Positions 24,573-34,071 of a stretch of DNA of 64,000 nt are shown one piece after another (within the stretch, counting starts at the first letter, position 1; every line of letters begins with the position of its first letter). The notes below the pieces were generated by a model. That model was not told the origin of the DNA. It made no database searches and saw only the letters and a list, made by a program, of their open reading frames with translations. The position numbers and the translations under genes were made by a program. Source of the DNA: Amycolatopsis sp. NBC_01480 (GTDB lineage Bacteria > Actinomycetota > Actinomycetes > Mycobacteriales > Pseudonocardiaceae); the NCBI RefSeq assembly GCF_036227205.1, contig NZ_CP109442.1:5766001-5830000 (forward strand), given 5' to 3'.

Positions 24573-26869
24573 TGTTTCGGCGGAAGCGGACGCATGGGCG
24601 GCGGGGGCAGTAATCCCGGCGGGTAAGGCTCGAAGTCGACATTGGCGTTGATCGGGAAGCTCTTCGGCATGATCCCGGTCGCTCGCCGATACGCGTTGAC
24701 CACGGCCGCAAAGCAGACCGGAACTGCGAACTCACCCATTCCGCCTGGCTCTCCGTTCGCCGGGAGGACGATGACTCGCACGTCCGTGGCAGAATCCTTC
24801 TGCCGTGCGTAGTGGAAATTGTGGTAGCTACCTTCGAGAAAGTTCCCGTCCCGGAGGTGCAGGCCGCCGCGAAGCGCGACTGAGATACCGTCGATGAGCC
24901 CGCCCATCGCCTGCGCCTCGATACCACTCACGTTGATGGGCCTGCCGACGTCGATCACCATCACCGCTTTGGTGACACGAGGGCTCTTCGGGTCACGCGC
25001 GTCGATCTCCACCAAGCACGCCATGACGCCCTTCATTTCGGCATGGAACGCCATCCCTTGGGCGAAGCCGGCTGGCATGGGTTTTCCCCACGCTCCCTCG
25101 GTGGCAATCCTGTCGAGGACCGCTCGCTGCCGGTCGTCCTTCAGAAATTCCTTCCGGAAGGCGATCGCGTCTTTCTTGAAGCGCCGCGCAAGTTCGTCGA
25201 CGACGATCTCTTCCACTCCACGCACATTGAGGGAGTACACCGACCGCCAGCTGCCGGTGTCGATCGGTGTCGGTACCTCGTGGAGGCGCTGGAGCACGAC
25301 GCCGAAGTTATACGGGCAGTGAACCATCGCGTCGAAGAAGACCTGTCCGACGGCGGCATTGCCGGCAATCGGAAGGTTGGTGATAGCCATGGTGAGGGCT
25401 TCGCCGAACCCGTGCTGAAGCGAGGTGTCGAGGGCTGCGTTCCAGTGCTCGTAGGACAGCACGTTGCCAAGCGCGTAGGCCACCCGGACCTTGTGGTGCT
25501 TCGCCGGGTGCACCCGGCCGTGCCGGATGTCATCGGTGCGGTGCCAGATCAGCTTGACCGGACGCTTCATCGCCCGGGAGATCTGGGCGGCTTCCATCGC
25601 CGCGTCGAAGAAAAGCCGCCTGCCGAACGAACCGCCGCTCGGCATGACGTGCACCGTCACCTTGCTCTGCGGCAGGCCCAGCTCGGCAGAGATGGCCAGC
25701 TGCGCGCTGGTTGGCAGCTGCAGCGCCGACCAGATCTCGGCGCTGTCCGCGCGTACGTCGGCGACGGCCGCGTTGGTCTCCAGGGGAGCGTGAGTCAGAA
25801 ATGCGAAGTCGAACTCCATCTCCAATGTCTGGCCGAGCAGCGGCAGCGACACCGGCAAGTTGCCGAGCAAGCCGATAGCGTCGCGGAGCTTCTGCCTGAT
25901 CGTGTCGTCGCTCTCGTGATCGACCGGACCGGGTCCCCAGGAGACATCGAGTGCGTTCACCGCGTCCACCGCGAGAGCGAACGTCTCTGCCAGCACCGCC
26001 ACGCCGCTCGGAACCACCGCCACGTCCACAACGCCCGGCATGCCCTTCACGGCATCCGCGTTGTTGACCGCGCGGACCGTTCCCTTGATCGTCGGAGGGC
26101 GACGAACCACACACGGCTTCGCGCCGGCCACATTCAGGTCGTGCGTGTACACGCGCTTGCCCGTGACGATTTCCCGGGCATCGACACGAGGCACCCGGCT
26201 CCCGATCAGCGTCGACTGAGACTCCGGCTTCGGTTCGGCAGTCAGACTCGAAAGGCTTGCCGACGCGGCCGCCGTGGCGAGAGAACCGTAGGTGACGGTC
26301 CGGCCGTCCGGTGCGTGGATGACACCTTCGTGCACGGTGAGCTGCTGTGCCGGCAGATCCCATTTCTGTGCGGCGGTCGCCACGAGCCGAGCCCGCGCGG
26401 CCGCGGCCGCCGCCCGGGCCGGCTTGTACAGTGACGTGATCGACGATGATCCTCCCGTCAACTGTCCCATCAGCAACTCCGGCCGCGCATCCGCCAGCGG
26501 CATGTGGATCATCGACAGCGGGAGGTCCATCTGATCCGCGATCAACATCGAGATCGAGGTGGTCACGCCTTGCCCGACTTCGGCACGAGGTAACGGAACA
26601 GTGACCGTTCCGTCCTCGTTCACCTTGATCACGAACAACAGACCGACGGTCGGAGCCCCGATGACGCTGATGATGTCCTGAACATCGATGACCTCGCCGA
26701 GGAGATCCGGCGGCGATGGGATGGCCGCATCAGCTGTCGCGGGCGCCAGGCTGTCCGAGGCGATCCGCACACCCACCGTGAGTGTGGGAGCCGCAAGCAG
26801 ATAAGTCAGGAACCGGCGGCGCCCGATTGGCACTGCCGTCCCCCGGTCCTTCGCATCGTCGGGCAGCAT
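24569..26869 (-). CDS. Molybdopterin-binding subunit, isoquinoline oxidoreductase type
   Basis: 766 residues. The N-terminus has a twin-arginine signal (IGRRRFLTYLLAAPTLTVG), so the complex is exported folded with the small subunit by the Tat pathway. Features of the family: GQGVTTSISMLIADQMDLPL, SGGSFGRRLFFDAAMEA (molybdopterin loop) and GGMGEFAVPVCFAAVVNAYR with the catalytic Glu. Two-subunit enzymes of this kind lack a FAD subunit and often hydroxylate N-heteroaromatics or aldehydes at the cell envelope. Followed on the same strand by no accessory gene; upstream lie an acyl-CoA synthetase and dehydrogenase. Confidence 0.95.
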   Translation of the reverse strand: MLPDDAKDRGTAVPIGRRRFLTYLLAAPTLTVGVRIASDSLAPATADAAIPSPPDLLGEVIDVQDIISVIGAPTVGLLFVIKVNEDGTVTVPLPRAEVGQGVTTSISMLIADQMDLPLSMIHMPLADARPELLMGQLTGGSSSITSLYKPARAAAAAARARLVATAAQKWDLPAQQLTVHEGVIHAPDGRTVTYGSLATAAASASLSSLTAEPKPESQSTLIGSRVPRVDAREIVTGKRVYTHDLNVAGAKPCVVRRPPTIKGTVRAVNNADAVKGMPGVVDVAVVPSGVAVLAETFALAVDAVNALDVSWGPGPVDHESDDTIRQKLRDAIGLLGNLPVSLPLLGQTLEMEFDFAFLTHAPLETNAAVADVRADSAEIWSALQLPTSAQLAISAELGLPQSKVTVHVMPSGGSFGRRLFFDAAMEAAQISRAMKRPVKLIWHRTDDIRHGRVHPAKHHKVRVAYALGNVLSYEHWNAALDTSLQHGFGEALTMAITNLPIAGNAAVGQVFFDAMVHCPYNFGVVLQRLHEVPTPIDTGSWRSVYSLNVRGVEEIVVDELARRFKKDAIAFRKEFLKDDRQRAVLDRIATEGAWGKPMPAGFAQGMAFHAEMKGVMACLVEIDARDPKSPRVTKAVMVIDVGRPINVSGIEAQAMGGLIDGISVALRGGLHLRDGNFLEGSYHNFHYARQKDSATDVRVIVLPANGEPGGMGEFAVPVCFAAVVNAYRRATGIMPKSFPINANVDFEPYPPGLLPPPPMRPLPPKH

Positions 26870-26976
26870 AGAACTCTCGCATTCTCATCGTCGGTCGATG
26901 GCAATGGGCGGTTTGGATCTGCTACGGCCTGTCGAGGCACGAGCGGGCGAAACAGGTGCGCTCTCCGGGCACTTGC

Positions 26977-28638
26977 TCAGACGTCGGCGAGGCCGGCTTG
27001 GACCGAACTGGTCACCCGGACGTAGTCGAACGTCAAGGAGCCGTCGTTCACGCGATCGCGCAGGATGAACTTCTGGATCTTGCCGCTCGGCGTGGCCGGC
27101 ATCTCGTCGACGAATTTCCAGTAGACCGGCGTCTTGTGCGGTGCGATCTGGGAGCGCAGGAACGTCGTCAGGTCCTCGATCGCCGGGCGCTCGAATCCTT
27201 CGCTCAGGGTGACCACGGCGCAGATCTGTTCTCCCCACTCGGGATCGGGGACCCCGATCACCGCGGCGTACTCGACCGCCGGGTGGTCGCCGATCGCCCC
27301 CTCGATCTCAGCCGGGTAGATGTTCAGGCCGCCGCGGATGATCATGTCCTTCACCCGGCCGCGGATCTTGAGGAAGCCGCGCTCGTCCATCGATCCGATG
27401 TCGCCCATGTGGAGCCAGCCCTCGGCATCGATCGTCGTGTCCGTTTCGGCGTCCATGCGGTAGTACCCCACCATGTTCTGGTAGCCGCGGCAGCAGATCT
27501 CTCCCGGCTGGTTCAGCGCCACGGGTTCCCCCGTCACCGGGTCGGCGATCTTCAGCTCGAGCTGCGGCAGCGGCTGCCCCACAGTCTCGGCTTGGTCCTC
27601 CGCGGTGTCGGTGACTCGGGTCTGGCTGACGACACCGTGGGTCTCTGTCTGTCCGAAGAGGATGCTGAACTGGCAGTTCAGCAGCTCCTGAGTCCGGTGC
27701 ACCAGGGACGCCGGAACGGCAGCCGCCCCGCTCATGATCGTCTGGAGACTTGAGAGGTCCCGGCGTCTCAAGTCGGGGTGGTCGAGCATGGCGATCAACA
27801 TGGTGGGGACGACGAGAGCGTGTGTGCCCCGGAAGGTCTCGAATGCTTCCAGCAGCAGCCTCGGGTCGAACTTGGGCAGGATCACGAACGTCCCGCGTTT
27901 CGACCACGCGCCGAACGACGTGACCGCGCCCCCGCCGATGTGGTACATCGGCATCGCGTTCACGTAGACGCCGCCGTCGCCCATCCCGGCACGTTCGGCC
28001 ACGTGGCGTGCCTCGTTCACCAGTCCTTTGTGGTGCAACATCGCGCCCTTGGGAAAGCCGGTCGTGCCGGAGGTGTACTGGATCTGGATCACATCGTCCG
28101 GGCTGATGACCGGAAGGGCCGCGTCCGTGTCGCCTTCGGCCAGGAAGTCTTCCCACTGCTCGAAGGTGATGATCTTCCGGAGGCTCGGGATCTCCCCGTG
28201 GATCTGCTCGACCATGCCGAGCATGTCGAAACCACGGTAGCTCGCCGGGCAGAAAATCCCGGCCGCGGCCGACTGCTTGAGCACGAAGCGCATTTCCCTT
28301 GCGCGGTATGCGGGGTTGAGGGCGACGAGGACCATCCCGGCCATGGCGATGCCTTGCTGCAGGACGATCCACACCGCGCTGTTCGGAGCCCAGATGGCGA
28401 TCCGGTCGCCCGGTTCGAACTTCGCGAGCAGCGCCCGGGCTACGCGTCCGGCATCGGCGACGAACTCGGCGTAGGTCCACTCGCGCCGCGCGCCGGCATC
28501 CTCCACGCAGTCGACCAGAGCCAGTCGGTCGGGCACGGTCGCGGCGGCGTGCCGCAAGGTGTCGCAGACGGTCACGTCCCGCACGTCCCCCGGTTCGGCC
28601 AACCAGTACGAGGTCTCCAAAGCGCGCGCGTCCACCAT
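26977..28638 (-). CDS. Acyl-CoA synthetase (AMP-binding)
   Basis: 553 residues. It activates a carboxylic acid via an acyl-AMP to the CoA ester. P-loop QIQYTSGTTGFPKGAM, A5 motif FGQTETHGV, A7-A8 GWLHMGDIGSMDERGFLKIR with KDMIIRGGLNIYPAEIE, and the catalytic Lys in TPSGKIQKF near the C-terminus are all present. ATG 28638 is the start. The upstream region contains a perfect 10-bp inverted repeat (28685-28712), probably its operator. With the acyl-CoA dehydrogenase at 29440 it points to beta-oxidation-type catabolism of an unknown acid. Confidence 0.95.
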   Translation of the reverse strand: MVDARALETSYWLAEPGDVRDVTVCDTLRHAAATVPDRLALVDCVEDAGARREWTYAEFVADAGRVARALLAKFEPGDRIAIWAPNSAVWIVLQQGIAMAGMVLVALNPAYRAREMRFVLKQSAAAGIFCPASYRGFDMLGMVEQIHGEIPSLRKIITFEQWEDFLAEGDTDAALPVISPDDVIQIQYTSGTTGFPKGAMLHHKGLVNEARHVAERAGMGDGGVYVNAMPMYHIGGGAVTSFGAWSKRGTFVILPKFDPRLLLEAFETFRGTHALVVPTMLIAMLDHPDLRRRDLSSLQTIMSGAAAVPASLVHRTQELLNCQFSILFGQTETHGVVSQTRVTDTAEDQAETVGQPLPQLELKIADPVTGEPVALNQPGEICCRGYQNMVGYYRMDAETDTTIDAEGWLHMGDIGSMDERGFLKIRGRVKDMIIRGGLNIYPAEIEGAIGDHPAVEYAAVIGVPDPEWGEQICAVVTLSEGFERPAIEDLTTFLRSQIAPHKTPVYWKFVDEMPATPSGKIQKFILRDRVNDGSLTFDYVRVTSSVQAGLADV

Positions 28639-28684
28639 CGCTACTCCTATGTACCTGATGTGACTCCGGCCACTGTAACCGAGA

Positions 28685-28712
28685 AGGTCTGACCGAGCAA
28701 ATGGTCAGACCT
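28685..28712. promoter_or_regulatory. Inverted repeat operator upstream of the acyl-CoA synthetase
   Basis: AGGTCTGACC and GGTCAGACCT are exact reverse complements separated by 8 bases. It lies 47-74 bases upstream of the synthetase start, a normal place for a TetR or GntR operator in the promoter. No intact regulator gene of that kind is adjacent; a PaaX-type remnant lies near 30.8 kb. Confidence 0.6.
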
Positions 28713-28772
28713 AATGCTGCAACGGCAGATGATCGTTGTAGTGGTTGATGTGGTGATGGATCAGCTGGCCGG

Positions 28773-29452
28773 ATGCCTGAGCGGATCGGGGGCCGGTTCG
28801 TGCGGTCGGCGCCGCAGGCCCGGGAGTATGTGTCCGGGCTGGTTGCGGGCTTGGGGCGGAAGAACGGGTGGACGCTGGCCGAGCAGGCCGGCGAGATGCC
28901 GCCGGACGGGATGCAGCGGCTGCTGCGCTGGGCGGACTGGGACATCGATGCTGTCCGCGACGACTTGCGCGACGACGTCATCGAGCATCTCGCAAGTACC
29001 TGCGGTTGTGGCTGGAAGGCCGCCACGCCGCGCATGTGCCGGCCACCAAGGTCAACGACATCCGGTGGTCGCCACCGGTGGTCGCGAACAATCCGGATCG
29101 GCTGGCGGGCCGGGCGCGGGCATTGGTTGCTCGCGCGGCGCTCGATCACCGATCCGGCCGAGATCGCCCGCTACGTCTGCTACGGGCCCCGCCACTCGAC
29201 GCCGCTGGGTCTGGCCTGGCTCGCCGTTTCCAGATCCGTTGCCATAAAAGGGGAATCGTGGTCGCCGAGCCAGGCATGATCGGATTCACGCTACCGGAGA
29301 TCCGGCGCTTGCTTGCCACTGTCGACCACATCTGGGCCAAACGGCGCGGCCACCCGCTCACCCGACTGCCGTCGCAGTACCAATGGGAACTGGACCTTGA
29401 GGCATCGCCGACGAGCCGCCGACTTGTGGTGACGCTTACTCAGCGCGCGTAG
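28773..29452 (+). pseudogene. Degenerate IS701-like transposase
   Basis: Pieces of one transposase appear in alternating frames: VSGLVAGLGRKNGWTLAEQA with PPDGMQRLLRWADWDIDAVR; then RKYLRLWLEGRHAAHVPATK in another frame; then GHWLLARRSITDPAEIARYV; finally GFTLPEIRRLLATV and a stop. Order matches IS701-family transposases, but the long central catalytic part is deleted and frameshifts separate the pieces. Its last 13 bases overlap the acyl-CoA dehydrogenase end on the other strand. Confidence 0.75.
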
Positions 29453-30600
29453 GGCACGAAGCCGGAGCCGAACCGCTCCCGCGCGATGATGATCTTCTGG
29501 ACTTGCGCGGTGCCGTCGGCGATCTCGACCGCCATCACGTCGCGCAGCCGTTGTTCCATCCCGTATTCCTGCGCGTAGCCGTAATTGCCGTGCAGCAGCA
29601 AGCAGTCTTTCACGGCCCGGCTGGCCATCAGCGGCCCGTACCACTTGGACATGGCCGCCTCGGCGGTGTGCCGGATCCCTTCGTTGCGGCGCCACAATGC
29701 CCAGTAGCACAGCAGCCGCGCGGCTTCCAAGGTCGTGCTGTGCTCAGCCAGCGGGAAGGACACACCTTCGAACTTGGCCAGCGGGGCCCCGAAAGCCTCC
29801 CTGTCCCGGACGTACTCCGCGGTCTTGTCGACGCAGTACTGCGCGCAACCGATGCCCGTCAGCGCGAGCAGCGGCCGGGTGAAGTCGAACCCGGCGAGGA
29901 CGCTGCGGAACGCCGAGCCTTCCTCCCCCAGTAGCGCTTCCCGGGGCACCCGGACGCCATCGAGATGCAGGACGCCGCGGCCCATCGGCTTCCAGCCGGT
30001 GTCGGGGATGTCCGACTTGGAAACTCCTCTTTGGCCGAGCTCGACCAGGAAGGCCGAAACGCCGGTCGATTGCCCGTCGCGACTGGTCCGAGCGGTGACG
30101 ATCATGGCGTCCGCGTGGGCGAGCATGGTGACGGAGGTCTTCTCGCCCGTGAGCACGTAGTCGTCACCGACGGCGACCGCCTGTGTTCGCATGGCCGCCG
30201 CGTCGGAGCCCGAATGCGGCTCGGTGAGCCCGAACGCGATGTACGTTTCGCCGGAGACGAGCGGTTCGAGCCAGCGCCTCCTGATCTCCGGGGTCGCGAA
30301 CCGAGCCAGCAGGGACGACATCAGCAGCACCGGGATCACGGCGTTGGCCACGTTGAAGTCGCCGTAGGCCAGTTCCTCGACGACGAGGCCGGCGACCACG
30401 TAGTCCTCGCGGTCGAGCGGGTTGTGCCCGGGCCCCGCCAGCAGACCGAACACGCCGAGGCCGGCGACCTGCCGGTGGACGTCCCAGGGGAACTCGGTGC
30501 CGACGGCCCGCTGGAGATAGCCCGGCTCCAGCCGGCGGCGGGCCAGGTCACGGACCGTATCCCGGATGGCGGTCCGCTCCTCGGTGAGTCCGAAGTCCAT
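29440..30600 (-). CDS. Acyl-CoA dehydrogenase
   Basis: 386 residues from ATG 30600 (MDFGLTEERTAIRDTVRDLA), with AGAGG upstream. FAD-dependent; introduces an alpha-beta double bond into an acyl-CoA. N-terminal helical domain, middle beta domain (YIAFGLTEPHSGSDAAAMRT) and C-terminal domain with the conserved LLLHGNYGYAQEYGMEQRLR and EIADGTAQVQKIIIAR are complete. It stands alone on the minus strand, and probably works with the nearby acyl-CoA synthetase. Confidence 0.95.
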   Translation of the reverse strand: MDFGLTEERTAIRDTVRDLARRRLEPGYLQRAVGTEFPWDVHRQVAGLGVFGLLAGPGHNPLDREDYVVAGLVVEELAYGDFNVANAVIPVLLMSSLLARFATPEIRRRWLEPLVSGETYIAFGLTEPHSGSDAAAMRTQAVAVGDDYVLTGEKTSVTMLAHADAMIVTARTSRDGQSTGVSAFLVELGQRGVSKSDIPDTGWKPMGRGVLHLDGVRVPREALLGEEGSAFRSVLAGFDFTRPLLALTGIGCAQYCVDKTAEYVRDREAFGAPLAKFEGVSFPLAEHSTTLEAARLLCYWALWRRNEGIRHTAEAAMSKWYGPLMASRAVKDCLLLHGNYGYAQEYGMEQRLRDVMAVEIADGTAQVQKIIIARERFGSGFVPYAR

Positions 30601-30702
30601 AAAATTGACACCTCTCAAGTTTGAGTTACGTCTGATGTAGAATGTAAAGGGGCGGCGGCCCGCCCGCCAGACCCTCGTCAGCCTGCGGTGTACCGAGTAC
30701 CG

Positions 30703-30897
30703 AAGGAGGCGCCAAGCCGACCCGCGAAGCCCGTGAGGCCCCCGGCACGCGGTCGGCCGAGACCGGACTGGGCCAGCCGAGCACGCGCTCGCTGCTCATC
30801 ACGATCCTCGGCGAGTCGGCCTGGCCCGCCGACGCGGCGACCATCGCTTTGCCCACCCGGCTGAGGCGCATCCGGACATCACCGTCGGCCGGCTGAG
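30703..30897 (+). pseudogene. PaaX-like regulator N-terminal remnant
   Basis: The frame reads QPSTRSLLITILGESAWP then a stop 20 codons later. PaaX-family regulators of aromatic-acid catabolism start with very similar sequence (R-S-L-x-x-T-x-x-G-E). The first start codon in this frame is missing and the protein ends early, so it is broken. It lies divergent from the acyl-CoA dehydrogenase and may once have regulated the catabolic genes to the left. Confidence 0.4.
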
Positions 30898-31126
30898 CGC
30901 GTCCACCTACGCCGCGCCACCGTCCGTCAACGTTTTCGCGAACGCCGTCGTCGCCACCCGTGTGGCCGACCTGACGGGATGCCGGATCATCGTCGGCATC
31001 TCCGCCAAGCGGGCCACAGTCCGCGACGCGACCTTCGGGTGGGCGATTCTCGACGAGTCTGACCGGATGCGCTCGGACGTGCTGCTCCGGATCGTCGAGC
31101 GGTTCGACCGCGGCCTGTTCGTGGGG
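30898..31126 (+). other. Protein-like frame of unknown origin
   Basis: An open plus-strand frame carries STYAAPPSVNVFANAVVATR then VADLTGCRIIVGISAKRATV, with good coding texture until it enters the IS3 remnant near 31127. I see no start signal and do not recognise the family. It may be another truncated gene. Confidence 0.25.
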
Positions 31127-31690
31127 TCAGGGCGTCGCGTCTGGTGGCTGGGTGAGAGCCTCAAACGTGGCGGGACTGTGCGTCCCGATCTTGGAGTGTC
31201 TCCGTTGCGGGTTGTACCGGCACTCGGTCCATTCGAACAGCGCGTTGGCAAGTTCGCCGCGGGTTTTCCAGGTTTTCGAGTCGAGAACTTCGAGCTGGAG
31301 AGTGGCCCCGCCGCGCGGAGGCGTTGCCCGAATGTCCACGACGTGTATTGCGAGCCGTGGCCAGAAAGCGGAATCGTTTTTCCGCCGTCGGGTCGGCGGC
31401 GGAGGATGGCCATACCGAGGGCGTCGGTGACCAGGTCGGCGCTGGGTTGTCCGGCCGGGTCGCGGACCGTGGTGACGTGCCGCCGTCTCCGGTAGAGGCC
31501 CTGGATGCCTGCCTCGCGCATGAGCCGTGCGACTCGTTTGAGGATCTCGTTCTCCGTTGCGCAGGCAGGACTCACTGATACCGAGGTCCTTCGCCAGTGC
31601 GGCGACCGGTTTGTCGCCGGGGCGGGCCAGCTCGACGGCACGCTGACGAAACTCGGGCGGGTCAGGTGCAGGTACGGAAACATCCTCCCT
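31127..31690 (-). pseudogene. Decayed IS3-family element
   Basis: Minus-strand pieces of an IS3 transposase: TENEILKRVARLMREAGIQG followed by LYRRRRHVTTVRDP (start of OrfB), SGHGSQYTSWTFGQRL around a catalytic motif in which the Asp of HSDRG is lost, and LDSKTWKTRGELANALFEW with ECRYNPQRRHSKIGTHSPAT at the C-terminus. Large internal deletions and frame changes show it is inactive. It differs from both intact IS3 elements at 12-15 kb. Confidence 0.75.
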
Positions 31691-31938
31691 GGTGACCGGC
31701 GGTGATGGCCGTCCAGGTCTGCGGCGGGCACGGAAACCCTGGAAGCGGCCACCTTCGACCGCTGGTTCCGCGACTCGAAGGCGTATGAAGTCGCCGCCGG
31801 ACCTTCGGAGCTCCTCGGCTGAGGAAATGCTTTACCGACGAGGCTTTCGGGAATTACCCTGTAGCCGAGGGGCAGCTGGCGGACGACCTCGTCGGTGCGT
31901 CCCAAGTTTCGGAATTCGTGTCGAAACGAGGGGGAAAG
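31691..31938 (+). other. Remnant and promoter region of the RiPP locus
   Basis: A short plus-strand frame ends at 31822 with TLEAATFDRWFRDSKAYEVA then AGPSELLG; it may be the worn tail of an acyl-CoA dehydrogenase, but this is weak. The remaining 115 bases are less GC-rich and must hold the promoter for the precursor gene at 31939. Confidence 0.3.
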
Positions 31939-32142
31939 ATGGAATCCACACCTGCCGCCGCGCTCACGGTGACGAATCTCGCGGAGTCCGACGATCGTTC
32001 CGAGGCCGGCCGCAACGTCCGGATAACCGCCGCGGCGACGTCCGCGCTCACCGTGACGCCCCTGGCCGAGCGTGACGAACACGGCGGCACCGGCCGCGGC
32101 GTGACCATGTACAACGAAGCCGACGCTGCGAAACCACACTGA
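31939..32142 (+). CDS. Candidate RiPP precursor peptide
   Basis: A 67-residue peptide from ATG 31939 with GAGGGGGAAAG just upstream. It contains two similar units: AAALTVTNLAESDD and TSALTVTPLAERDE, each followed by a Gly/Arg/Val segment (RSEAGRNVRI and HGGTGRGVTM). There is no Cys and no signal peptide. It ends 20 bases before a RiPP-maturation radical-SAM gene, the position where precursors of this enzyme class are found. The repeats suggest either two core units or a repeated recognition element. The modified residues cannot be told from the sequence; Asn, Val, Ile and Met of the second half of each unit are candidates for C-methylation. Confidence 0.65.
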   Translation: MESTPAAALTVTNLAESDDRSEAGRNVRITAAATSALTVTPLAERDEHGGTGRGVTMYNEADAAKPH

Positions 32143-32162
32143 GCGGCGGAACGGGCGCTTCG

Positions 32163-34061
32163 ATGTCCCGCGGGCAGGTTCCGCGCACCTGCCTGGTGTC
32201 GATGCCGTGGCACTCGCTGCACCGGCCATCCCTCGCACTCGGCGTACTGCGCGCGGCGTGCGCGCGGGAGGGGCTTCCGGTCCCGGTTTCCTACCACGGC
32301 AGCCTCGCCTTCGCCGACATGATGCTGCGGGCCGGCCTGACCGCGGGCGACTACGCGGAACTGGCGGACACCGGATTCCACCATTCACTCGGCGAATGGA
32401 TCTTCGCGGGCGCGCTCAACGGACCCGATTTCGGTTACGCGGGCATGCGGGAGCTGGCCCGACGCGCCGGGTTGCCGTTCGACGCCGCCGCGGCGGTTCG
32501 TGAGCTCGCGGACGAATTCACCGATCAGGCCGCCGACGCGATTCTCGCCCACGAGCCGGAACTGGTCGGCTTCAGCGCGACCTTCAGCCAGACCGTCGCC
32601 AGCCTCGCGGTGGCCCGGCGGATCAAAGCACGGCAGCCCGGCGTGCAGATCCTGGTCGGCGGCTACTCGACCGACGGGCCGATGGGCGCGGCGCTGCACC
32701 GCGAGTACCCGTTCGTCGACTACGTCCTGCGCGGCGAGGCCGACGTGACGTTCCCGAAACTGCTGCTGGCCCTCGCCGAATGCCAGGCCACCGGCAGCCG
32801 CGACGGCCTCGACGACGTGCCCCAGCTGTGCTGGCGCGACGACGACGGCGCCACCCGGGTCAGTCCGTCGCCGTCCCGGCTGGTTTCGCCGGCGTCGATC
32901 ACGATCCCGGACTACGACGACTGGTTCGCTGCCATTCCCGCGTCCGTCGCGGCCCGCGTCGAACCGGAGCTGGTCGTGGAGTCCTCCCGCGGCTGCTGGT
33001 GGGGCGCGAAACACCACTGCGTCTTCTGCGGCCTCAACGGCACTGCGATGACCTACCGCGCCAAGCCCGCCGAGTCCTTTGTGGACGAAGTGCTCGGACT
33101 GGTCCGCCGGCACCGGATCCTCGATATCACCACAATCGACAACATCCTGCCGAACGAGTACTACCGGTCGGCGCTGCCCGGGCTGGCCGGCGCCGGCCAC
33201 GACCTGCGCATCCACTACGAAATCAAGGCCAACGCGCAGCTCGAGGACGTGGCCGCACTGCGGGCGGCCGGGGTGTGGGACGTCCAGCCCGGCATCGAGA
33301 GCCTGGTCGACGACGTGCTGCACCGGATGCGCAAGGGCGTCCGCGGCGCGCACAACGTGCGGATGCTGCGCGACGGCGCCTCGGCCGGGCTCAACATCAG
33401 CTGGAACTGGCTGTACGGGTTTCCGGGCGAACGCATGGCGGACTACGCCGCGGTCGTGGCCCAGCTGCCCGCCCTGGTGCACCTGCAACCGCCCAGCGGC
33501 GCGGCCCGTATTGCGCTGCAACGGTTTTCGCCCAACTTCGACGACCCACAGCAGGGCTTCACCGAGCGCCGCCCGGCGGCCGGGTCGCGCCTCGTCCACG
33601 ACATCGACGACCCGGAGCGGCTTGCCGAGCTTGTTTACTCCTTCGACACCCCGGACCAGGGGCTCACGGCCGAGGAGGTCAGGCCGCTGGCCGACGCGCT
33701 GGCCGCGTGGACCGCGGGTTACGCGGGGAGCACGCTGATCGCCCGCACCATCGGCGACGTCGTGGTGATCCGGGACCGGCGCCACGGCTGGGCGCCGGCC
33801 GACCACGTGCTCGAGCACCCGCGTGAAATCGCGGCCTGGCAAGCATTGGAGACCGGCCGCGCCCCGCTCCGGGTCCTCGCCGAACAGAACCACGAACAGA
33901 ACCACGAATGGGACCCCGACGAGTTCGACTACTGGCTTCGCGGGCTCGAGGAGGCCGGTCTGGTCTTCACCGACGGTACTTTGTGGATCACCCTGGCCAC
34001 CTCGCCTGCCGTGACACGGAAGACCCACCTGCCGTTGTCGGTTCTCGCGCCGTCCGCCTGA
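32163..34061 (+). CDS. Cobalamin-dependent radical-SAM RiPP maturase
   Basis: 632 residues. The N-terminal 200 residues resemble a cobalamin-binding fold (PELVGFSATFSQTVASLAVA and VQILVGGYSTDGPMG). The radical-SAM centre is C-x7-C-x2-C (Cys278, Cys286, Cys289 in SSRGCWWGAKHHCVFCGLNG), the spacing of the RiPP maturation radical SAM protein 1 family (bacteriocin maturation, rSAM_ocin_1). Such enzymes modify a ribosomal peptide, often by C-methylation of unactivated carbons. A C-terminal 150-residue domain (from about 480) may bind the precursor. Starts 20 bases after the precursor gene and is followed at 10 bases by the DUF5825-like partner. Confidence 0.92.
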   Translation: MSRGQVPRTCLVSMPWHSLHRPSLALGVLRAACAREGLPVPVSYHGSLAFADMMLRAGLTAGDYAELADTGFHHSLGEWIFAGALNGPDFGYAGMRELARRAGLPFDAAAAVRELADEFTDQAADAILAHEPELVGFSATFSQTVASLAVARRIKARQPGVQILVGGYSTDGPMGAALHREYPFVDYVLRGEADVTFPKLLLALAECQATGSRDGLDDVPQLCWRDDDGATRVSPSPSRLVSPASITIPDYDDWFAAIPASVAARVEPELVVESSRGCWWGAKHHCVFCGLNGTAMTYRAKPAESFVDEVLGLVRRHRILDITTIDNILPNEYYRSALPGLAGAGHDLRIHYEIKANAQLEDVAALRAAGVWDVQPGIESLVDDVLHRMRKGVRGAHNVRMLRDGASAGLNISWNWLYGFPGERMADYAAVVAQLPALVHLQPPSGAARIALQRFSPNFDDPQQGFTERRPAAGSRLVHDIDDPERLAELVYSFDTPDQGLTAEEVRPLADALAAWTAGYAGSTLIARTIGDVVVIRDRRHGWAPADHVLEHPREIAAWQALETGRAPLRVLAEQNHEQNHEWDPDEFDYWLRGLEEAGLVFTDGTLWITLATSPAVTRKTHLPLSVLAPSA

Positions 34062-34071
34062 AAGGAGCTGC

